Of a stretch of 41,315 nt of DNA, positions 1 through 7,542 are shown piece by piece. Position numbers and translations under genes: made by a program. The notes beneath the pieces were generated by a model that worked only from the letters and a program-made list of their open reading frames with translations, was not told the DNA's origin and did not search any database. Location of the stretch: positions 1-41,315 of the forward strand of contig MIYU01000022.1 in NCBI GenBank assembly GCA_001875425.1. Reading direction: 5' to 3'. How positions within the stretch are numbered: the first letter of the stretch is position 1; each line of letters starts with the position of its first letter. The stretch comes from Marine Group III euryarchaeote CG-Bathy1. Lineage in GTDB: Archaea > Thermoplasmatota > Poseidoniia > MGIII > CG-Epi1.

Positions 1-1
1 G

Positions 2-739
2 GAAAAGGGTGCACATACTTTCGATTATGGTAACAACTTACGTGCCGGAGCTGAAAAAGCCGGTGTAAAAAACGCCTTTGATTTTCCAGGTTTCGTTCCT
101 GCATACATCAGACCTCTCTTTTGTGAAGGTAAAGGTCCATTTAGATGGGCTGCTTTGTCAGGAGATCCAAATGATATTTATGAAACTGATAAAGTCATTC
201 TAGATTTATTTCCTGATAATGAACCATTAAAACGTTGGATAGGGCTGGCACGAGATACAGTTCAGTTCCAAGGTCTTCCAGCACGAATTTGTTGGTTAGG
301 TTATGGTGAAAGAGCAAAAGCCGGTCTCGCATTCAATAAATTAGTTAGAGATGGCAAAGTGAAAGCCCCTATTGTTATCGGCAGAGATCATTTGGATTGC
401 GGCTCAGTCGCTTCGCCTAATCGTGAAACTGAAGATATGCTAGATGGTTCAGATGCCATTGCAGATTGGCCGCTTTTGAATGCATTGTTAAATGTAGCGG
501 CGGGAGCGACTTGGGTTAGCTTCCATCATGGAGGAGGTGTAGGAATTGGCTATTCATTACACGCAGGTATGGTCATTGTTGCTGATGGTACTGCAGATGC
601 TGATAAACGATTAGAAACTGTTCTGACTACTGACCCCGGAACAGGCATCATGCGTCACGTAGACGCTGGTTACGATAAAGCCAAACAAATAGCCACTGAG
701 CATGGTGTAAAAGTCGATTTAGTAAATAAAAATATTTAA
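2..739 (+). CDS. hutU: Urocanate hydratase, C-terminal part (5' end outside window)
   Basis: The reading frame is open from base 2 to the TAA at 737-739, so about 245 C-terminal residues of a protein usually near 550 are present. Urocanase converts urocanate to imidazolone propionate, the second step of histidine breakdown, in the cytoplasm with tightly bound NAD+. Recognisable blocks are FDYGNNLR and [20 protein letters not shown] near the start, [18 protein letters not shown] in the middle, then [10 protein letters not shown] and the glycine-rich [15 protein letters not shown]. These match the family closely. The first ATG/TTG inside the window (155) is internal and not the real start. The next gene starts one base after the stop, suggesting co-transcription with dtdA. 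Whether hutH, hutI and hutF lie upstream cannot be seen. Confidence 0.96.
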   Translation, partial: EKGAHTFDYGNNLRAGAEKAGVKNAFDFPGFVPAYIRPLFCEGKGPFRWAALSGDPNDIYETDKVILDLFPDNEPLKRWIGLARDTVQFQGLPARICWLGYGERAKAGLAFNKLVRDGKVKAPIVIGRDHLDCGSVASPNRETEDMLDGSDAIADWPLLNALLNVAAGATWVSFHHGGGVGIGYSLHAGMVIVADGTADADKRLETVLTTDPGTGIMRHVDAGYDKAKQIATEHGVKVDLVNKNI

Positions 740-740
740 T

Positions 741-1583
741 ATGAATTTAATTCTTGCATCAAAGTCAGATGTCGCATCGGTTAATCTGCATGATACTTTA
801 TTGGAGTTAGGTTCTTGGGAGCAAACAGGTATTTTCGATTCAAATCCTATTTGGACACTTACTAAAGATTACAATTTCTTTTGTAACAAAAACACTCAGA
901 TGGCGATGATTGATGAATTACACATAAATGCTGAAAACATAGATGCACGCTGGGAAAAAGAAACAAACAGAACTATAGATATTCTTGCTTTCTTATCAAG
1001 ACATAAAGCTGCAAGCGGCACTCCAAGCTTAACTGTTCATCCCATTGGTAATTGGGGGATAGCAGAGTATGGAGGTAGTGATAACGATGTATCTCATACA
1101 TCTCCTGCGGAGATGTCTGGTCTTTTATTAGAATTACAGAAAAATGCTCCGAACGACTATCAAATTTGTTTAGAAGCTACACATCATGGCCCCTATGTTG
1201 AAACGCCCACTTTTTTTATTGAGATAGGTTCTTCTCCAGATCGGTGGATTTTGAAAGAACCGGCAGAGGCAATTGCAAAATCGCTTTTAAATTTTCAACC
1301 ATCAAAAGGGCCTAAATTAGTAGGAATTGGTGGCGGTCATTACGCTCCAAGATTCACAGAAGCTCTCTTTTCACACGAAGTCTGTTTTGGCCACATAGTT
1401 GCAAATTACGGTTTGAAAACTATAACTCCTAAATTACTAGAAAAAGCAATTTCTGTTTCTTCTGCAGATGGAATATATTTACATCGTAAAGGTATGCCAA
1501 AATCTTCTTTGAGAGAAATGATTCATTTAGCTGAAAAACAAAAGATACGCATCTTTCGCCAATCTGATTTAGTTCCAAGATAA
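741..1583 (+). CDS. dtdA: D-aminoacyl-tRNA deacylase, archaeal/plant GEK1 type
   Basis: This 280-residue protein matches the archaeal DtdA (GEK1, DTD2) family, which hydrolyses D-amino acids wrongly attached to tRNA. The family signatures are visible: SRHKA at 86-90, TVHPIGN at 98-104, EATHHGP at 145-151, GGGHYAPR at 197-204 and GHIVANY at 217-223. The histidines in these blocks are likely zinc or catalytic residues, by knowledge of the family. The length is normal for it. The ATG at 741 follows the hutU stop after one base, so it is probably translated from the same mRNA. There is no obvious metabolic link with histidine breakdown; shared housekeeping transcription is the simplest reading. 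Confidence 0.95.
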   Translation: MNLILASKSDVASVNLHDTLLELGSWEQTGIFDSNPIWTLTKDYNFFCNKNTQMAMIDELHINAENIDARWEKETNRTIDILAFLSRHKAASGTPSLTVHPIGNWGIAEYGGSDNDVSHTSPAEMSGLLLELQKNAPNDYQICLEATHHGPYVETPTFFIEIGSSPDRWILKEPAEAIAKSLLNFQPSKGPKLVGIGGGHYAPRFTEALFSHEVCFGHIVANYGLKTITPKLLEKAISVSSADGIYLHRKGMPKSSLREMIHLAEKQKIRIFRQSDLVPR

Positions 1584-1649
1584 TTATTTTTTATTTTCTT
1601 CAAGTCAATTTATAAACTCATTCCTTATCCAAGAAACATAGGTGTTTTT

Positions 1650-2609
1650 TTGAATAATTCAGCGTCTGCTAAGTCAAATTTAACTTCAAAAGTTTCACCC
1701 ACTTCTCGGACCAAATCATCGGTTTCAAATTGCGTTGGAAATACGTCTCTTGTTAAAATTTCGAAGAATCTTTATGCAAAATTAGAATCTTCAAATCCTA
1801 GTGGTAGTATCAAAGATCGTATGGCTAAACATCTCTTGGATTTGGCTGAAGAACGCGGAGATATCAAAAAATCAGGCACAATTATCGAAGCAACTAGCGG
1901 CAATACTGGAATTGCTTTTTCAATGTTAGCTGCAGAACGCGGATACAGAATGATTGCAGTCATGCCTAAGAATATGAGTGAGGAGAGAAAGGTCATGATT
2001 CGTTCATTCGGAGGGGAAATCTTCGAGGTTGGAAATAATGATTTTGCTGGAGCTTTAGAATACAGAGATCAACTAGTCAAAGAAATGGGCGCATATTGTC
2101 CCAATCAATTTGAAAATATAGATAACATAGATTGTCATTACTCTACCACAGGTCAAGAAATAATCCGCCAAGTAGCTGATTTGAATTTAAATCAAAACAT
2201 TTCTGCTTTCGTTGCAGGCACAGGCACGGGTGGAACTTTAATGGGTGTTAGAGAGGCACTCATCGAAGTATTTCCCGATGTTCAAATCGTCGCTGTAGAG
2301 CCGACAGAATCTGCAGTTATGAGTGGCGGTGAACCAGGTGAACATATGATACAAGGAATTGGTGACGGTTTCATACCTCCTATTGTTGATATGAATCTAG
2401 TGGACGAAGTCGTAGCAGTTTCTTCTGAAGATTCGATTGCTCGAATTCGCAAACTCACAAAAGAGCTAGGTTTGATGGTCGGAATCAGTTCCGGAGCCCA
2501 CATTCTAGCCGCTGAAAGATACATTGAAAAACATCAACCCGAGGGATTAGTAATTTCTATTTTATGCGATCGCCAAGAAAGATATTTCAGCTTACTAAGT
2601 CAACATTAA
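1650..2609 (+). CDS. cysK: Cysteine synthase (PLP-dependent, CysK/CysM family)
   Basis: A fold-type II PLP enzyme of 319 residues that should make cysteine from an activated serine and sulfide. The PLP lysine is K55 in SGSIKDR, SGNTG at 83-87 is the substrate loop, and GTGTGGT at 190-196 is the phosphate-binding loop; SSGAH near residue 280 is also typical. The C-terminal CDRQERYFS corresponds to the usual DxGERYLS. The first 25 or so residues are rich in Ser, Thr and Lys and do not look like the family core. The start is a TTG at 1650, preceded by a weak GGTG and a TATA-like TTTATAAAC at 1611-1619. The donor (O-acetylserine or O-phosphoserine) cannot be told from sequence alone. Confidence 0.93.
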   Translation: MNNSASAKSNLTSKVSPTSRTKSSVSNCVGNTSLVKISKNLYAKLESSNPSGSIKDRMAKHLLDLAEERGDIKKSGTIIEATSGNTGIAFSMLAAERGYRMIAVMPKNMSEERKVMIRSFGGEIFEVGNNDFAGALEYRDQLVKEMGAYCPNQFENIDNIDCHYSTTGQEIIRQVADLNLNQNISAFVAGTGTGGTLMGVREALIEVFPDVQIVAVEPTESAVMSGGEPGEHMIQGIGDGFIPPIVDMNLVDEVVAVSSEDSIARIRKLTKELGLMVGISSGAHILAAERYIEKHQPEGLVISILCDRQERYFSLLSQH

Positions 2610-2621
2610 TTTTAACATAAT

Positions 2622-2631
2622 ATTTTATATA
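2622..2631 (+). promoter_or_regulatory. TATA-like box of the ACT-domain gene
   Basis: The AT-rich element ATTTTATATA is centred about 25 bases before the ATG at 2653. This is the spacing expected for a leaderless archaeal transcript. No ribosome binding site is seen between box and start. Confidence 0.6.
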
Positions 2632-2652
2632 TTTGGTACATAGAGATTCAGT

Positions 2653-3114
2653 ATGGGTGAAAAATATAATAAAGATAGTCAAATTTCTTTCATGTGTAAA
2701 AATAATCCAGGAGAATTACAATCCGTCTGTAACACATTGAATGAAGCGAGTATCAATATTAGAGCAATTTCGATGACCGACGCCTCTGATCATGCCGTAA
2801 TACGTATGATTACGAATGACGCGATGAAAACGCGCATCGTTCTTGATCATATGGGGTTTAACACAATCTTATCTCCAGTTCTCATTTTTGAAGTATCAGA
2901 TTATCCTGGAGCGTTAATGCAGATAACTGATAAATTGTCTGAAGTTTCAATCAATATTCAATATCTTTATGCAACCACTTCAAAATATAGAAGTCGCGTT
3001 GTTTTGAAAACAGACAATATGGACTTGGCTGAAAAAGTTTTGAAACCAATGAGATGGGGTTCAAAGAAAGTAACTAAAACTAAAAGACCAAGAGTATCTC
3101 TTAAACAATCATAA
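2653..3114 (+). CDS. Tandem ACT-domain protein (small-molecule sensor)
   Basis: The 153-residue protein is made almost entirely of two ACT domains: residues about 9-70, with NNPGELQSVCNTLNEASINI, and about 75-135, with DYPGALMQITDKLSEVSINI. The two PG(E/A)L turns followed by a helix are the standard ACT signature for amino-acid binding. Stand-alone double-ACT proteins usually sense amino acids or regulate a partner enzyme. A basic tail of about 18 residues follows. It lies 43 bases after cysteine synthase on the same strand but has its own TATA-like box. A role in sensing an amino acid linked to that gene is only a guess. Its stop overlaps the end of the convergent gene by six bases. Confidence 0.85.
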   Translation: MGEKYNKDSQISFMCKNNPGELQSVCNTLNEASINIRAISMTDASDHAVIRMITNDAMKTRIVLDHMGFNTILSPVLIFEVSDYPGALMQITDKLSEVSINIQYLYATTSKYRSRVVLKTDNMDLAEKVLKPMRWGSKKVTKTKRPRVSLKQS

Positions 3115-3465
3115 TCCCTTCAAAAAGTTTTCAATCTCTTCTGCTGTTTCTATATAATCTTCCATCTTTTCTGGATCTTCTAAACCCAAATCTTTATCGA
3201 TTTTTATATTTGGACATTCTACTCCACAACCCATTGAGATTACAGTCATTTTTTCGGTTATTTCAATTGAATCAATATGTTTTGGTTTAAGGTCATCAAC
3301 ATCAATATTCTTCATTTTTAATACCTTTATTGTGTTGGGGTGTACCATTTCTGCAGGTTTTGTTCCTGCACTTTCCACTTCATAGCCCATGTCACGAGCG
3401 ATAGCTTCTGCCATTTGTGATCTACAAGAATTACCAACACAGATAAACAATAATTTCTTTTTCAT
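3109..3465 (-). CDS. Low-molecular-weight tyrosine phosphatase / arsenate reductase family protein
   Basis: A 118-residue protein with the CX5R phosphate loop CVGNSCR at residues 9-15, directly after the first beta strand, as in LMW phosphatases and thioredoxin-coupled arsenate reductases. The ESAGT block and the later MGCGVECP resemble the ArsC branch, where the extra cysteines shuttle a disulfide; the EDPEKM stretch carries the expected general-acid Asp. It could reduce arsenate or dephosphorylate a phosphotyrosine or small phosphate ester. It starts three bases after the stop of the nuclease lipoprotein gene, so the two form an operon. No arsenite pump or ArsR is next to it, which leaves arsenic resistance unproven. 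Confidence 0.85.
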   Translation of the reverse strand: MKKKLLFICVGNSCRSQMAEAIARDMGYEVESAGTKPAEMVHPNTIKVLKMKNIDVDDLKPKHIDSIEITEKMTVISMGCGVECPNIKIDKDLGLEDPEKMEDYIETAEEIENFLKGL

Positions 3466-3468
3466 AGT

Positions 3469-4359
3469 TTATTCAATTTCTGTTCCAGATTCATATTCAG
3501 AATCTTCATATTTAAATTCGTTCACTAGATATCCATTAATATCTCTAAGTGTCATCCTATCTCCATCATTATTCCATATTGGTGAATTCGAACCCCAATA
3601 AATTTCAGTTTGATTATCTTCTCCATTTCCGCAATATATTGTAAATTCGACTCCGGTATTTATCACGAATTCTGAAAATTCATAAGCATGTCCTGCTCGG
3701 TCTTGTATAATCCATCCAGTTAAATTTATCTGTTCATCCCCTTCATTATGAAAAGTTAAATTCTCTCCATTCATATTGTCTCTATCTGAGCCATCAGGAT
3801 TGTAAGCTAATGACGTAATATTTATTCGATTATAATATTCCGATCTTTCCCATAATCCTACTCCTATCTCTCTAGCTTGATTTTCTCTTTCTAGCAATTC
3901 TTCTTTTTTACTATTTTCACAATAGTCAACAAATGCCAAACCACCTGAGACTAACGCTTGGTTGATACTAGTCTCCGTATCATTTCTCAAATAAATCCAT
4001 CTTAATAATCTTCCAAAACTATCGGTATCATCTTCTTCTGTTTCATTCATCAATATCACAGTTTCATTCAACAACGTAGTTTCGAGAAAATCCTTACCCT
4101 CTTGATACCAAGGTTTTCCACTTTCTGCCGTATTTACACATAGAAGTCTTACAGTTGAACCATCATCCATCTCTACGGTATCGCCATCTATAATTCTTGT
4201 CACTATTGTTCCAAGTTCAGATTCTTCAGTTTCATTTGTTCGTTCATTTTCTGATGTTTCTTCTCTGTTTATCTCTTCTTCATTTTCCGGTCTATTATTC
4301 TCTTCTATGCACCCTCCAATAATCAACATCATTATGATTAGTATCAGTTGTAGACGCAT
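3469..4359 (-). CDS. Secreted lipoprotein with thermonuclease (SNase) and lamin-tail domains
   Basis: A 296-residue lipoprotein. A short hydrophobic signal ends in the lipobox-like IIGGC with Cys at 17, then an acidic Glu/Asn/Thr linker runs to about residue 48. The SNase domain (about 50-175) has the catalytic pattern R71, E79 and R117, with the R-to-E spacing of eight seen in staphylococcal nuclease, and IIDGDTVEMDDG before it. The C-terminal part (about 178-290) is a lamin-tail beta domain: NLTFHNEGDEQINLTGW, then GNGEDNQTEIYWG. Lamin-tail domains often accompany secreted nucleases. The likely role is degrading extracellular nucleic acid at the cell surface, for phosphate or nucleosides. 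It is leaderless, with a TATA-like box about 26 bases upstream, and is followed by the small phosphatase gene. Confidence 0.93.
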   Translation of the reverse strand: MRLQLILIIMMLIIGGCIEENNRPENEEEINREETSENERTNETEESELGTIVTRIIDGDTVEMDDGSTVRLLCVNTAESGKPWYQEGKDFLETTLLNETVILMNETEEDDTDSFGRLLRWIYLRNDTETSINQALVSGGLAFVDYCENSKKEELLERENQAREIGVGLWERSEYYNRINITSLAYNPDGSDRDNMNGENLTFHNEGDEQINLTGWIIQDRAGHAYEFSEFVINTGVEFTIYCGNGEDNQTEIYWGSNSPIWNNDGDRMTLRDINGYLVNEFKYEDSEYESGTEIE

Positions 4360-4379
4360 CTTCCATCAATAAGGGTATC

Positions 4380-4389
4380 TTTACTTAAA
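4380..4389. promoter_or_regulatory. Symmetrical TATA-like element shared by two divergent genes
   Basis: TTTACTTAAA is an inverted repeat (TTTA-CT-TAAA). Its centre lies 25.5 bases from the start codon on each side (4359 minus, 4410 plus). It is the only TATA-like sequence I see in the 50-base gap, so it should serve both leaderless genes. Confidence 0.6.
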
Positions 4390-4402
4390 CAAGGTGCCTT
4401 GT
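4389..4402. promoter_or_regulatory. Operator-like palindrome before the ceramidase-like gene
   Basis: ACAAGG-TG-CCTTGT is a perfect 6-2-6 inverted repeat, placed between the TATA-like element and the GTG start at 4410. A protein bound here would sit over the transcription start of the plus-strand gene only. Function is inferred from position. Confidence 0.45.
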
Positions 4403-4409
4403 AGAATTC

Positions 4410-5402
4410 GTGAACCGGACAAATACTTACTATGAACTAGGTTTTGCAATTTTCCTAGTTGCCATCGCTGCCGCAGCAGGAGTGCATTATGGCTCAGATG
4501 GTTGGGGTGCAGATTCCGAAAGTAAAGTAGGTTTCAATTCAGCTTTCTGTGAATTAATGCAAGACGGTTTGATACGCGAACCTGCGAATACTTGGTCTAA
4601 TCTAGCTTACGTTATAGTAGGTTTTGGAATTCTTTGGCATATTGGTTATCTAGGGGGTCCGAGAAACAATCCAATGGATGGCCGTAGTCAATATACTATC
4701 ATTTATGGTTATTCTGCAGTTATATTGGGAATCGGTAGTTTTGCTATGCACGCTACCAAGACTGACTGGGGTGGATGGTTAGATAATACTGGCATGGTTC
4801 TTTTTGTTTCTTTTCCAGTCATTTATAATTTCACAAGAATTTTAAAATGGAACGATAAGACCTTTCTTTGGTCTTATATTGGTTTGAATCTTCTCATCTC
4901 GGCTTTCATTTGGTTTATCGGTCATGGAAGTTACATATTTGCTATTCTAACAGTTTGTTGGATGTGTACTGAAGCCGGTATTAGATATCCACAAAAATCA
5001 TGGATTGTTTTCGGCGTCCCCGCTCTTTTTGATTTAATTTTAAGAGGTGGGGATTTAGCCTGGACACAATTAATTTGGATAGCTATGGCTTTCTGGTTCG
5101 CTCAATTTAAACAGATAGAAATCAAACGTTCATACGTTCCCGCTTTTTGGCTAGGTTTCGGTAGTTACATTTCTGCTTTCATTATCTGGAATCTTTCTTT
5201 GGAAGATGGTCTACTTTGCGACCCTGCAAGTTTAATGCAAGGTCATGCACTTTGGCACATCTTAACGGCATGTTCTATAGGCTTTTTCTATATCTATCTA
5301 AGATCCGAACAGAAAGTTTCTATTCCAGAAGAGAAAAAAGTAGATGCGTTTACTGAAGTCTTCAATAATTTATTGAATTTTAAATTCCCTTGGGATGACT
5401 AA
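4410..5402 (+). CDS. Ceramidase-family (CREST superfamily) membrane hydrolase
   Basis: A 330-residue protein with about seven to nine hydrophobic segments. It keeps the alkaline ceramidase / CREST pattern: an early EPANTWSNLAYV block, S110 and H114 in GSFAMHATKTDWGG, D125 in WLDNTGM, and H279/H283 in the HALWH motif near the end. In that superfamily the His and Asp residues bind a metal that hydrolyses an amide bond in a lipid. Archaea are not known for sphingolipids, so the substrate may be an environmental ceramide or another lipid amide. The start is GTG at 4410, chosen because it is 25 bases from the TATA-like element and no closer ATG is in frame. The two stop codons at the 3' end interlock with the convergent gene. 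Confidence 0.85.
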   Translation: MNRTNTYYELGFAIFLVAIAAAAGVHYGSDGWGADSESKVGFNSAFCELMQDGLIREPANTWSNLAYVIVGFGILWHIGYLGGPRNNPMDGRSQYTIIYGYSAVILGIGSFAMHATKTDWGGWLDNTGMVLFVSFPVIYNFTRILKWNDKTFLWSYIGLNLLISAFIWFIGHGSYIFAILTVCWMCTEAGIRYPQKSWIVFGVPALFDLILRGGDLAWTQLIWIAMAFWFAQFKQIEIKRSYVPAFWLGFGSYISAFIIWNLSLEDGLLCDPASLMQGHALWHILTACSIGFFYIYLRSEQKVSIPEEKKVDAFTEVFNNLLNFKFPWDD

Positions 5403-5806
5403 ATATAATTATAAAAGAAAATTAACATAAGTTCCGCATAGCAGAATACGTTCAACATAACCATCGGTTTTTGTCCATACCAAATTTGATACATCCATTG
5501 ATTCTTTTCCACTACATATTCAATAGCTCTACCCGATTTTTGTTGATGATATATTATGAATGCTAAAATCAATGGCCATGTAAAAAAAACAACAAGACCT
5601 ATCATAATCTGTTCTACCGGTTCCATTTTTTGAATGCTGTGTCTCGTCATCTTTCTTCTATCATAAACATTTGTCAATGGAAACAATATTGAGAAAGTCA
5701 ATAGCATAGCAAATGACGAAATCATCAAATCTGGTGCTAAAAATAGAGATGCGAATACTAAAATCATTACAACGATCAGTGCCTGTTGTCCGTTTCGCAT
5801 TGTCAT
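5399..5806 (-). CDS. Small membrane protein of unknown function
   Basis: I do not recognise this 135-residue protein. It has about four hydrophobic segments: residues 8-24, 28-46, 67-85 and 114-133. Between segments two and three lies a basic stretch (DRRKMTRH), and between three and four a polar loop rich in Gln, Lys and Tyr. The ATG at 5806 is the only reasonable start. It overlaps the ceramidase-like gene by four bases tail to tail, with the sequence CTAA giving stop codons on both strands. Composition resembles its neighbours, so there is no sign of recent transfer. A structural or accessory membrane role is possible, but nothing in the sequence points to a specific one. Confidence 0.75.
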   Translation of the reverse strand: MTMRNGQQALIVVMILVFASLFLAPDLMISSFAMLLTFSILFPLTNVYDRRKMTRHSIQKMEPVEQIMIGLVVFFTWPLILAFIIYHQQKSGRAIEYVVEKNQWMYQIWYGQKPMVMLNVFCYAELMLIFFYNYI

Positions 5807-5874
5807 TTAATCTACCAGAATCTCTTATTTGAGATTCAAACTTGTATTATTTAGCTGTTTGCGATACTATTTTC

Positions 5875-6504
5875 TCACTTAGTTTCGGCATATTTACGTG
5901 AAACTTCATCCCAATTTACTGCATTGAAGAATGCATTCAAGTAATCTCCACGTAAGTTTTGATATTTCAAATAATATGCATGTTCCCAGACATCTACACC
6001 CATTACAGGCGTTCCGCAATCACAACCACAAACTTCAGATCCCATCAACGGATTATCTTGATTGCTAGTAGAGCAGACTGATAATTTTCCATTATCAGAA
6101 CACAACCAGGCCCATCCTGAACCGAATCGCGTCATTGCAGCTTTATGCATGGCCTCTTTCATCTCATCCATTGAGCCAAAAGCAGAATCTATCGCTGCCG
6201 ATAACTCGTCAGACATAGCCCCACTATCTGGTCCCATTATTTCCCAGAAAAGACTATGATTCCAATGTCCGCCACCATGATTTCTAACGGCCATACGTTG
6301 ACCTTCAGGAACTCCATCTAAATTTCCAATCAATTCTTCTAGATTTTTATTATCTAAGGCTCCATCTGCAGCTTCCACTGCTCCATTCAGCATATTGACG
6401 TATGCTTGATGGTGCTTGTCATGGTGTATCTGCATTGTTTTTGCATCTATGTGTGGTTCTAACGCGTCGAAAGAATATGTTAAATCGGGTAGTTCAAAAC
6501 TCAT
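5875..6504 (-). CDS. sodA: Superoxide dismutase, Mn/Fe family (Mn-type features)
   Basis: A 209-residue superoxide dismutase, normal length for the family, turning superoxide into peroxide and oxygen in the cytoplasm. Metal ligands are H27, H83 (NHSLFW), D171 and H175 (DVWEHAYY). Q149 in [11 protein letters not shown] occupies the place of the glutamine typical of Mn enzymes, which favours manganese over iron. Unusual is a cysteine cluster C159, C161 and C163 ([10 protein letters not shown]) just before the ligand loop, with C135 and C144 nearby; most homologues have a short loop with few cysteines there. The gene has its own TATA-like AATTAAATA roughly 34 bases upstream. No operon partner is evident; MscS lies upstream on the same strand, 47 bases away. 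Confidence 0.96.
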   Translation of the reverse strand: MSFELPDLTYSFDALEPHIDAKTMQIHHDKHHQAYVNMLNGAVEAADGALDNKNLEELIGNLDGVPEGQRMAVRNHGGGHWNHSLFWEIMGPDSGAMSDELSAAIDSAFGSMDEMKEAMHKAAMTRFGSGWAWLCSDNGKLSVCSTSNQDNPLMGSEVCGCDCGTPVMGVDVWEHAYYLKYQNLRGDYLNAFFNAVNWDEVSRKYAETK

Positions 6505-6551
6505 TGTTATTCACTAATTCAGCTATCAAGAGTATCTATTTAATTCTCTGC

Positions 6552-7445
6552 CTAAAAACCTAGATCTTTAATGTCAACATCTGCATTCATATTTACACGT
6601 ACAGGGAATGCCAAACTAATCTTCTCTTCTTCAAATCTTCTTAACACTTCTTTCACAACATCCGATTTCGTAGGTCTCATCTTTCTTGGTTCCTTTACGT
6701 AAAATCTAATTTCCATTACCACATCCTGATCTCCAAAGTCTCGAAGAACTGCTTGAGGTGGTTTTGGCTTTTCTTGATTTATATCTGGGTGTGTTTTTAC
6801 AATCTCATTTACTACGTCTTCTGCTTTCTGAACATTCGACCATACAGGTGTTAATCCTAGACGAAGTCGTACTCTTAGAGCAGCATCTCTGTCATGACTG
6901 AAATTGACTATCGGACCACCTATCAAACTCTTGTTTGGTATGGTTACAATAACACCATCTGTAGAGCGGACAATAGTAGTTCTTAGGCCTATCTCCTTTA
7001 CATCCCCCCAACTACTATACTGACTGCCTATTTTTGTTGGAAGTTTGATTCTATCTCCGACTTTGAACGGACGATCAATCATAATGAATACCCCACCTAC
7101 AACGTTGGACAATGTATCCTGTGCTGCAAATGCCAAGGCTAACCCGGCTATACCAAGTCCAGCAAGTATTGCACTTACATCTACTCCTAATGTACCAGAT
7201 ACAGTTATCAGAAGGAGAATCCACATAGTTACCTTTGCAACTTTTTGGATAAACATTTCTACAGTCTCATCTAATTCTACACGATCAAATAAACGCGAAA
7301 TCTGAGCTGTAAGGAATATTATGAGGGGATAACCAATAACTAACGTAAGAATTGCTTTAATGACTGTAATTTCCAATATGCTTGCGCCACAATCCAATAT
7401 CTCTGTAACATTTGTTCCAAGAACGGCATCACATTTTATGTCCAT
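6552..7445 (-). CDS. mscS: Small-conductance mechanosensitive channel, MscS family
   Basis: A 297-residue MscS channel, which opens under membrane tension to release solutes during osmotic downshock. Hydrophobic segments lie at about 26-50, 69-88 and 90-120. The third is the glycine/alanine-rich pore helix leading into AAQDTLSNVVGG, followed by the conserved DRPFKVGDRI of the beta domain. The cytoplasmic vestibule domain fills the rest, with PNKSLI and VNFSHD typical of the family. The extracellular N-terminus carries two cysteines (C5, C19). The start ATG at 7445 is 27 bases from a TTTTAAATA box, so it is probably leaderless. It is divergent from the ABC transporter operon, and each seems to have its own promoter. 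Confidence 0.95.
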   Translation of the reverse strand: MDIKCDAVLGTNVTEILDCGASILEITVIKAILTLVIGYPLIIFLTAQISRLFDRVELDETVEMFIQKVAKVTMWILLLITVSGTLGVDVSAILAGLGIAGLALAFAAQDTLSNVVGGVFIMIDRPFKVGDRIKLPTKIGSQYSSWGDVKEIGLRTTIVRSTDGVIVTIPNKSLIGGPIVNFSHDRDAALRVRLRLGLTPVWSNVQKAEDVVNEIVKTHPDINQEKPKPPQAVLRDFGDQDVVMEIRFYVKEPRKMRPTKSDVVKEVLRRFEEEKISLAFPVRVNMNADVDIKDLGF

Positions 7446-7542
7446 ATCTGCATCGAGGGGCCTTTCTATTTAAAACTAATTTTTCCATAATAAAAAACCG
7501 AAAGAGATTTTAACTAGAACTATACCTCTATGGAGTTGATTT

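Noticed and set aside
3109-3465. Arsenic resistance operon
   Set aside because: The ArsC-like protein is alone: no ArsB/Acr3 pump, ArsR or ArsA is nearby, and its operon partner is a secreted nuclease.
7446-7542. Shared single TATA box between mscS and the ABC operon
   Set aside because: Two separate candidates are visible: TTTTAAATA 27 bases before mscS, and TTTTAACT near 7508 for the ABC operon, which also has a leader with a ribosome binding site.
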